This document shows, in pieces, positions 57,259 to 64,000 of a stretch of DNA of 64,000 nt. The stretch spans positions 1 to 64,000 of the forward strand of contig JAUKTV010000028.1 in the NCBI GenBank assembly GCA_030549205.1, written 5' to 3'. Each line of letters opens with the position of its first letter. Positions within the stretch are counted from its first letter, which is position 1. The translations under genes and the position numbers were made by a program. Below the pieces are notes generated by a model. It was given only the letters and a program-made list of their open reading frames with translations, was not told where the DNA came from and ran no database searches. Source of the DNA: Apiosordaria backusii (Eukaryota; Ascomycota; Sordariomycetes; Sordariales; Lasiosphaeriaceae).

Positions 57259-58213
57259 ATGAACCGCGATACGCGCTCATCACCTCAACAGTCAGATATC
57301 GAGTTTGGATCTACAACCGCCGGAACCCATCACCCACCACCCGATGTTAAAATACCTGAGTTGACCATTCACAGTCCAGAAGACCACCTAAAAGATGCGA
57401 TCCGGGAATGTCAAAGCAATCTCTTCGGCGTGAAGAAAGACTTGTCCACTTTGTTGACGAGGAAGGCTGCGGTTGTGCTCGAACTTCAATGTCTGTACAC
57501 ACTGAAAGTTCGTCAACTTCAGTTTAAGCTGGCCGAGGAGGCACTCGAATTTCGTTACCCTACCTCCACCGAGAACTTGACACACTGGGCAAACCAAAAC
57601 GCAGGATACAGCGGCAGTACCCTCCATGAATATGGTAAGAGTTTACAGTTCTGCATGCGCATCAGTCCATGTCTGGTAACATTTCACAGTCACGGCCGTC
57701 CGAGACCTAGAGTACATCCACCAGCTGATCGAGACCAAATCGTCCCTAGCAGGCCACCTACAACTCCACACAAGCATTCCAGATGATACCAGAATTCTCC
57801 AAAGCCTACTCCAATCCCAACTTGAAAAGCACACATCACCAAACACTTTCAGTCTACTCCAACAAGACACTCGGACACTGGGAGTTTGGGGCGGAATTAC
57901 CACTCAAACATCATCACCGATCCTCCGCAGAACCTACAGGTTCCTCAAAAAGCTATTACCAGGATTCATGGGTGGAGGGTTGATAATCTGGCCCATGATC
58001 GTCATGGTCTTGGTGCTAGACAATGAAAAAGCGAAGGCAGGGGACCCTGTGTGCGCGGCAGACAACCACATGCTTGTTATCTCTGGCTTTGCGGTGTTCA
58101 TGTTTGCGATTTTTGTTTCGTATCATTCACGGAAACCACTAGAGATTTTTTCAGCTACGGCGGCCTACGCGGCGGTTATGGTTGTTTTTCTGGGCGCTGC
58201 TTTAGGGGCGTGA
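57259..58213 (+). CDS. unknown membrane protein with coiled coil
   Basis: Exons 57259-57634 and 57690-58213 across a 55-nt in-phase intron give 299 residues. A polar head is followed by a helical region (LKDAIRECQSNLFGVKKDLS, LTRKAAVVLELQCLYTLKVR) likely to form a coiled coil, a further helical stretch (DLEYIHQLIETKSSLAGHLQ), then a basic segment TYRFLKKLLP. At the C terminus are three hydrophobic helices (GGGLIIWPMIVMVLVL, LVISGFAVFMFAIFVSY, ATAAYAAVMVVFLGAALGA). The two ORFs are in different frames and only the splice joins them sensibly. No family recognised; a fungal lineage-specific protein is likely. Confidence 0.7.
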
Positions 58214-59103
58214 GACTTTTACATCAAACCAAGATTGTCGGCTTTTCGTTCTTAGTCTGGGTCAGGTATCTATTTACAGAGTACCTTATTTTGGACTACA
58301 GCTCGCTTTTGAATTTACTACAAAAGGCACTGATGGCTGTCTCAATTAGACAGCACACAAGATTGCCAGGTACTTATCTTGATCACTACTAATCCGCACA
58401 TAACTGAGGAGAGAGGCAGTACGGTCATGAGGTGCCCTTCCCGCTCATGAACGCATTCTCTACGTCAAGGCTCATTCTCACTCCGGCACGGCTCCATTGC
58501 GCTAGAGAAGTGTCTCAGTGGTTGGAGGATAGGTACCTTAGATTCTGGCACGAAGTCGAAGTGGGTCTCATGAATAACTGGCTCACTGGAATCCTTCCGC
58601 TATGATGGTGAACATGACGATCATGTCTCACCCCCTTGCCGTCGATCCGATTGCTGACCAGAGTGTCGGGTTGCATCATTATGTCTTGCGAGTGGTGATG
58701 AATACTGCCATTCCCTATGGTATGGCTTATAGTGGATATCGGAACTTGAGTCGGCATTCAGATTTCAAAAGCTGCGATCTCAAAGTCGATGATGTCGGTG
58801 TCTTGGGCGTGAAGGGGACCTCGTTGACGGCTGTGAAGAGCCGCGCCTCGCGATGAGAAACGGAGGTGAATGACGATATGTAAGGTCATAGTGGATGCTA
58901 TTGACATTGGTAGAGAAGATGATAAGAAAAGGTGGAAATTGGGATAAAAAGGGTCATGATCTCGCTGGAAGAACCCAGTCTCGGTCTATTCTCACCAACA
59001 CACCTCGACACAAGCCAGATTCAGCTTGTTGTCTGACAGCTACCACATTCTGAACCGCGACATTCTTTACTACGTACCTAGCTCAACCAAGAACACATCA
59101 AAT
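58214..59103. other. intergenic; no gene seen
   Basis: About 890 bases. A plus-strand ORF at 58602-58856 has mixed composition but no domain. The region lies before the terpene cyclase relic. Confidence 0.45.
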
Positions 59104-60264
59104 ATGGCCAGCAATGATTACTTCCACCAACGAGATGCTCTACCGACGGCCATTTCTGTGCTCTGGTTCTGCCAATGTGCAAGCCGGAGCGGTTGAGATG
59201 AGTGTCATACCTCTTGGAGTGTAAGTTCCCTCTCTATCACAAGCCCCACGTACCTATGCAACTAACAACATATCTTCAGATGCCTTCCTCCATGATACCG
59301 TCGTCGAAGGAGTGTCCGCTGTAAGCCTTCCTTTATCTGCATCCATACCCCAGCACCTCACTAACAACCCATCCCATGTCCCAGCCCACAACCCCAGCGG
59401 CATCACCGCCCACACCGAGGCCTTCACCCTCGGCCGCGCCGCAACCTCCCCAACCAATCCACCATCGAATCCGGCCGCAAACACCTCCAATCCAAAACAA
59501 TGCACCACCTCCTCGCAACCGACGCCCCCTGCGCCGAACGCATCATCGCCACTTGGAAAACCATGCTCGCCACAACCCCTCAAGCAGAAATCAAAGAACT
59601 TTACCAATCTAGACGACTACCTCAACTTCCGCATAATCGACACCGGCGCGCCCTTTGTCGAAGCAACCATGCTCGTTGGCATGGGTCTCATCCTCCCCTC
59701 TCACGACAAAGAGTGGATGGACGAAATAACCAGGCCGTGTTTTGCGAGCTTGGCGCTGGCGAATGAGTACTTTACCTGAGTTTTGATAGGGAGTATGCTG
59801 AGTTTTGCTGCAATAACAAGGGGAAGGGGGAGAACATGATTAATGCGGTGTGGTTGTGTATAAAGTGGCATGGTGTCGGTCCTGAGGTGGCCAAAAAGAT
59901 GGTGAGGGAGGCGTGTAATAAGTATGAGGGGGTGTTTTTGAAAAGGTGTCAGAGTTTCTTGAGGGATTTGAGGGCAGTGAGGAGGATAGGGAAAAGTGAG
60001 GGAGGTAAGGTAGTTTAGGGGGCTGCAGTATCAGGTAAGTGAGAATGTGGCTTAGAGTGTAAGGTATCCGAGGTATCATCCTGATAAGAGGAGGTTTAAT
60101 CCTGATACTGGGGTGGAGGATCTGGTTACGGCTAGGATGCGGAAGGACTTTGTGGGTGGAGAGAATGATGAGAACATGAGAGATGAACGGGGAGGGGGCA
60201 GGGCGGTGTATTTTGGCGAGCATGGGTTGGAGGTCACGTCTCCTGGGGTTGAGGTTGCTTTGTG
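59104..60264 (+). pseudogene. decayed class I terpene cyclase domain
   Basis: Pieces in three frames match the cyclase half of fungal chimeric di/sesterterpene synthases (fusicoccadiene synthase type). Recognisable blocks are an Asp-rich-motif region near 59285-59310, a PCAERIIATWKTML block, LDDYLNFRIIDTGAPFVEA, RPCFASLALANEY leading toward the NSE triad, NKGKGENMINAVWLCIKWHG, and PRYHP with GVEDLVTAR near the end. Lesions: the second acidic residue of the Asp-rich motif is Thr; the frame changes near 59590; a TGA at 59777-59779 interrupts the NSE motif; a TAG lies at 60053-60055 where Trp is usual; the frame changes again near 60010. No prenyltransferase domain follows. Such enzymes cyclise linear prenyl diphosphates; this copy cannot. 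Some stops fit C-to-T or G-to-A change, so mild RIP is possible. Confidence 0.75.
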
Positions 60265-60465
60265 AGAGGGTCGGTTGTCGAAACACTACCTAGATACTAG
60301 GTATATTGATGTTCTTCTGAAATACAGGAGCTCGTATATAATCCTGCGTACCTGGTACTTTTGCTCCTGTCCAAATCAGCCAAACCGCCCATCAAATCCT
60401 CACTCACGGGCTACCTACCAGGTAGGTACCCAGTTATTGAACTTCTAAGGGTTCCCTTGCCACCA
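60265..60465. other. short intergenic region
   Basis: Contains CTACCTACCAGGTAGGTACC at about 60411-60430, a near-palindrome repeated elsewhere in the window. Confidence 0.6.
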
Positions 60466-61037
60466 CTACCTCCGGCTACTATTGTCGATGTGAGCCGGCC
60501 CTGGATACGGCGGTAGTTCAATATCCTCCAAGCGGGCAGGCTGTTCATCAACAACCGCATCGGATCTACCAGCCTGACGTTCCACATCATCTGGGGTCTG
60601 AGTCGGACGCACCCTCTTGCAGGTCGGTTTGCGTACTGGTTTCGGTAATTTGTTGCCCAGAATTTTGAAGCTGACGCCGCAGCATGTCTCCGTACCTTGG
60701 AACAAATACTCTAAAGAGCCTCCGATAATAAAAACTACCACCCACAATGGCCAGAGGGTGCCAAGGATGATACAAGCAAGAACCGTCAGAAATTTCCCGC
60801 ATACGTCCTTGGTTATATTCGGGCGTTTCTGGCGCCCAAGCCCGTCCCTGTATATCGATATGGCGGCAGCAAGAGTCAACCCGAGATAAAAAGTAATCCC
60901 AAGTCCAAGCCCCATCTTGACTCCATTGGTCATCCACGCCTGTTCCCCTTCAGATTGCAAACTATGCGACGTTAGCAGTGATTGGGCGTGGAAGGATCGG
61001 CCGGATGTGCGACGTACTCCCTATTTTGCAAGATCAT
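60466..61037 (-). CDS. tandem paralogue 1: small membrane protein, ELPPYPGPAH tail
   Basis: Exons 61018-61037 (20 nt) and 60466-60961; the 56-nt intron has a CTAAC branch site. 171 residues. Two hydrophobic segments (MGLGLGITFYLGLTLAAAIS and VLACIILGTLWPLWVVVFII) precede a TETCCG motif, a Lys/Arg/Pro-rich stretch and an acidic tail ending ELPPYPGPAH. This layout is shared with the next two minus-strand genes. LPPY is an LPxY-type motif that WW domains of Rsp5-class ligases can bind; that role is inference. The tiny first exon is supported by identical gene structure in all three copies. No known family recognised. Confidence 0.75.
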
Positions 61038-61452
61038 TTTTTCTGCCTCGATGTGTCCAATGGAAGGAGTGTGTAGATTCAGGTAGTTGGGGTGGTGGGA
61101 CCTATATTGATTTGCCGCGAGATCGAAGAGTAGCACCTGGAAAGCAAGGGTAGTGATTGGAGAAGACGAGGAGGTTGAACCGAGACCTGAGAGAGCTTAG
61201 CTATGTAAGGGCCAAGTGAAGAGGGCTGATGAGTGAGGCGTGACTATTGTTTTCCTCTAACCAGCAATGTCCATTCTGGGGCTTGGATCTCAGAGTCACG
61301 AGTACCCAACTTTCAGCATGTCAAAATCTTTTGGCAATACAAAACCCTTGTGGCGAGTGAGTATATCAAGATAAAGTGGGTAGTATAAAGCACTTTTATC
61401 TACTTCAAAATCTCAGTACATAGAAACCCATATTACTCTCCCTTCATTCACA
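61038..61452. other. spacer between tandem paralogues 1 and 2
   Basis: About 415 bases. It should hold the promoter of copy 1 and the terminator of copy 2. No other feature seen. Confidence 0.5.
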
Positions 61453-61960
61453 CTATCTCCGGCTTTCTTCAAGATGAGCTGGTCCGGGGTACGGCGGAAG
61501 CTCAATCTCCCCATTGCGAGCCGGCTGTTCATTGATAACTCTGCCGCCGACATCATTCGGCCGTCGATGCACCAGCTTATTCAGCTTTGGCTTTGGTGAT
61601 TGCTTGCACAGGTCGTTCCAGTCGAAGCCACAGCATGTGTGCGCACCCCTGCAGAACCACTTGGTGAAGATTGCGAGAAAATAAAGAGGCCACAGGATGC
61701 TAAGGAGGAGACAGCCGAAGAGAAATAAAGTTCTCAGACATATGTCATTGATTGAGGTCCATCGTGGGCGGAGTTGATCGCATATTATCATCCGACTGGC
61801 AATGAAAAACCCTAGAACATAACAGAACATTCCTACTGCAAGTCCAATCTCGAATTTTGCTGCATTTTCGGGACTGATTTGACGTTAGCAGAGCTTGAGG
61901 CTGTCATATTAAGGGGCTGTGAACTTACTCCATGTCGCGACCATGGAGAGGCAAGCTCAT
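61453..61960 (-). CDS. tandem paralogue 2: small membrane protein, ELPPYPGPAH tail
   Basis: Exons 61929-61960 and 61453-61873 across a 55-nt intron with GCTAACG give 150 residues. It has a first membrane segment (IGLAVGMFCYVLGFFIAS), a second (LFLFGCLLLSILWPLYFLAI), then HTCCG, a Lys-rich linker, INEQPARNGEIELPPYPGPAH-type tail and SRR end. Exon phase, intron place and motif order equal those of copy 1, so these are tandem duplicates that have diverged strongly except at TCCG and the tail. Confidence 0.78.
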
Positions 61961-62224
61961 TTTTTGTAGCTGGTAACCAAAAGAAGTGTGCGAGGTGGTT
62001 TTGGTGTGGCACGACGAAGGGATGATAAGGTAGGGACCCGCGAGCATGAGAGAAGCTTGAAAGCAATAAAACACAGAGTTGGTTGTCGAGGCGTAGATAG
62101 AGTTTTGCGCCCACCAGATAACCCCCTCTTATGGCTTGATTCTTGCGCAACGTGACATGGAACTTGTGAGCATAATTGAGCATTTGCCACGAGGCCTTTG
62201 CATGCCAAAGCCCCTTCTCTCACA

Positions 62225-62733
62225 CTAATTCCGGTATGTTGCAAAATGAGCCGGTCCAGGATACGGTGGCAGCTCAATGTCCTCGTTGCGAGCAGGCTGC
62301 TCATTGATGACATCTGCTCCGCCCGCTCGCTCTTCCCATCATCCGAGTGCCGGCGCACCGGTTCTTTTGCCTTGGGGGGCCGCTTGCCCAAGCTTTTCCA
62401 GTTGATGCCGCAGCATGTATTGGCGCCGCCACAAAACAAATACCGCAAGAAAGCAACAGCAAACAGCAAAGGACAAAATTGACCACCCAGGATACATAGA
62501 CAGAATATGAGAACTCTCAAGCACCCATCTTTGTTCAGGACTTTAGGTAGACAACATTGCCAGAAGGCGAGACCAACGAATACACCTATTATGCAGGATG
62601 GAATAAGTGTAATATAAATAGTCACTCTCAGGTCTCTCTCTCTCCTCTTACTGCCAAGTTCAGGTTAAACAACTACGGATATGCAAGCGGGCTGGTCGCA
62701 AACTTACGCCCGGTAATCGTCCCAATCAACCAT
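62225..62733 (-). CDS. tandem paralogue 3, one-base frame break before the tail
   Basis: Exons 62708-62733 and 62225-62650 (57-nt intron). Two hydrophobic segments (LIPSCIIGVFVGLAFW and VLIFCLCILGGQFCPLLFAVAF) and NTCCG are as in the other copies. The conserved VINEQPARN and ELPPYPGPAH tail is present but in a different frame: one base is missing in a G-rich stretch near 62320-62330. As read, the frame instead runs on to 61957, overlapping copy 2. Either the copy has lost its tail or the assembly lacks one base. The intended length is about 150 residues. Confidence 0.65.
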
Positions 62734-63465
62734 CCTGAAAGTTTAATGCCGAACCTACGACTGAACCCAAATTTTGACTAGTACCCAGGTAGTGTGGCAG
62801 ATGATTTTGATAGTCGTGCTTGAAGCTTCAAGTGGAAACGAAAGTGAGGAGGCGGAAGAGATAGAGAAATATGCAAACAAACTAGAAGTCTTCTAAAGAG
62901 GGCAGTGAGGTGATTTTGTGGTTGGAGGCATAATAGAGTTTCCATTTCCTCAACACCACTTCCGCCTCCCGCTTTGTGGCTTGACCTGATCCACGAGGTA
63001 AGAGCAGTCTTGAGCAATTATCTTATCTGATCAAACTCACTGGTGAAAATATCACAAAAAGCGCACGACCTCCGCCCAGAGAATAGTGCATATCGGTCTT
63101 CATAAATCCTTAAGCGTGGAATAATACAAGCTCACCCCCCTAAAGCAAAAAGCACCATGGAAACACCCTCAACAACCCATAACGCCGTGTTACCAGAATA
63201 TTCATCCAAGCCATCATCCCAAGAATACCTTTGCATTACATAGTACCCTCGTAACAATCATCATATCCTCATCGAACCAACCCCTTCCTCCCATCGCCCC
63301 AACACACATCTTTCTCATATTTCCTCACCCCCTCGACCCATTGTCCTGTTTAGTAAGCCCCCCGACTCCTACTCCTCCTCCTCCCCCCCTCCCTAACCTC
63401 ATCCCTCCCATAAACCGCATACCCCCCCTCAGGTCCTCTACTCCGACTCCTGCTCTGCTCCCTCC
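62734..63465. other. intergenic; polypyrimidine-rich right half
   Basis: About 730 bases. The right part (63340-63460) is almost all C and T on the plus strand with short CCTCC words. No gene or RNA recognised. Confidence 0.5.
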
Positions 63466-63951
63466 TCACATAAACCGGCTGCGCCATAACCACTCCCCCC
63501 CAGTTTGTTCCACCTCCGTCATCCCCACCCTCCTCTCCCTCGAAACAGTCCTCGTCCGGGAATGACTGTGCCCCCTATGGTGATGGTGGGAGTGCCGTGA
63601 TCGGCTCCGGGAGGTGTGCCGAGCCGGGTACTCATCCCGAACGGACCCATACCAAGGTTTACCGGGCGCTGCTGGCTTGTTTGGCGGCGCGCCGAGGTTG
63701 GTGCAGGAGCGGATGATCCAGATGAGGAGGAGGAGGCCGGCGATGGAGCCGATTACTATTCCTGCGATGGCGCCGCCTGTGAGGGTGGTGGTTTCATCTG
63801 GGTCGGCGGTTACGGGGTTGTTGTTGTTGTCATTGGAGGTGGTGATGACCGTGACGGTGGGGGGGTTGGAGTCTTGGCGGGGGGAGAGGAGGGAGAGGGT
63901 TTTTGTGGTGAGGGTTGGGAGGTGGGTGAGTGCTAATGGTAGGGGCGCCAT
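63466..63951 (-). CDS. single-pass surface protein, possibly 5'-incomplete
   Basis: The frame from Met at 63951 gives 161 residues: a hydrophobic head (MAPLPLALTHLPTL), a Ser/Thr/Asn-rich region with VTVITTSNDNNNN, one membrane helix (GGAIAGIVIGSIAGLLLLIWII), then a cytosolic tail with Arg/Ser/His repeats (SRSRSRHSHHHH and SHSRTRTVSRERR). This is the layout of fungal Mid2-like or stalked surface proteins. The frame is also open upstream to the window end and there encodes a Thr-rich repeat, so the true start and an ectodomain may lie outside the window. Confidence 0.6.
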   Translation of the reverse strand: MAPLPLALTHLPTLTTKTLSLLSPRQDSNPPTVTVITTSNDNNNNPVTADPDETTTLTGGAIAGIVIGSIAGLLLLIWIIRSCTNLGAPPNKPAAPGKPWYGSVRDEYPARHTSRSRSRHSHHHHRGHSHSRTRTVSRERRVGMTEVEQTGGEWLWRSRFM

Positions 63952-64000
63952 TTTGGCGGTGGTGGTAGTGGTGGTTGCGGTGGTGATAGTGGTGGTTGCG
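63952..64000. repeat. GGTGGT/TGGTGG trinucleotide tract at window edge
   Basis: GGTGGTAGTGGTGGTTGCGGTGG-type repeat that reads as Thr-rich codons on the minus strand in frame with the last gene. The window cuts it off. Confidence 0.7.

Noticed and set aside
57259..60264. biosynthetic gene cluster around the terpene cyclase
   Set aside because: No P450, transferase or transporter genes lie nearby, and the cyclase itself is broken.
1..64000. CRISPR array or bacterial operon features
   Set aside because: Introns, gene spacing and families are fungal. No regularly spaced direct repeats with unique spacers were seen.

Overview
The window reads as a filamentous ascomycete chromosome segment, most likely a sordariomycete (Sordariales is my inference). 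It has short 43-111 nt GT-AG introns with CTAAC/CTGAC branch sites, fungal-specific families (HET, DUF1996, CMT1-type GT69, MARVEL-like, EthD-like, MIT) and two long AT-saturated blocks with no open frames that look like transposons destroyed by repeat-induced point mutation (RIP). Gene models below were built by hand from reading frames plus splice-site and phase agreement; none has been tested against transcripts.

Layout. 1-7060 is RIP-like AT-rich DNA with one island near 1020-1370 and a degenerate minisatellite near 6540-6840. 7710-11387 (-) is an intronless 1225-codon gene fusing an SbcD/Mre11-type nuclease to an SbcC/Rad50-type ATPase. 12310-20186 holds a Mid2-like surface sensor (-), a CMT1-type mannosyltransferase (+), a MARVEL-like tetraspan protein (+, frame broken in a G run), an unknown coiled-coil protein (+) and a possibly tail-anchored protein (+). 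20495-25039 has a doubtful ORF (-), a C2H2 zinc-finger protein (-), a small mitochondrial-looking protein (+) and an EthD-like protein (-), plus hairpin repeats. 25450-33746 (+) has a Gln/Pro-rich protein-kinase-like gene, a HET-domain gene with a hydrophobic insertion, and a secreted DUF1996 protein. 34099-44515 has two unknown genes, GUF1 (mitochondrial EF4/LepA, frame broken in a C run) and a 1382-residue MIT-domain protein. 44516-51391 is gene-poor and holds one membrane-protein gene with a one-base insertion. 51392-52432 is a GH10 xylanase. 54100-56780 is a second RIP-like block. 57259-64000 holds an unknown membrane protein, a decayed terpene cyclase, a tandem array of three small membrane-protein paralogues (-), and a single-pass surface protein (-) near the window edge.

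How the genes relate. This is mostly housekeeping and surface or secretory genes, with accessory material beside the two RIP blocks. The fused SbcD-SbcC gene and the tandem paralogue array are the most novel-looking elements. Four otherwise convincing genes each carry one single-base frame break (three short by one base, one long by one). In a conserved gene such as GUF1 that points to consensus errors in the assembly rather than gene death. The terpene cyclase has several independent lesions and looks truly dead.
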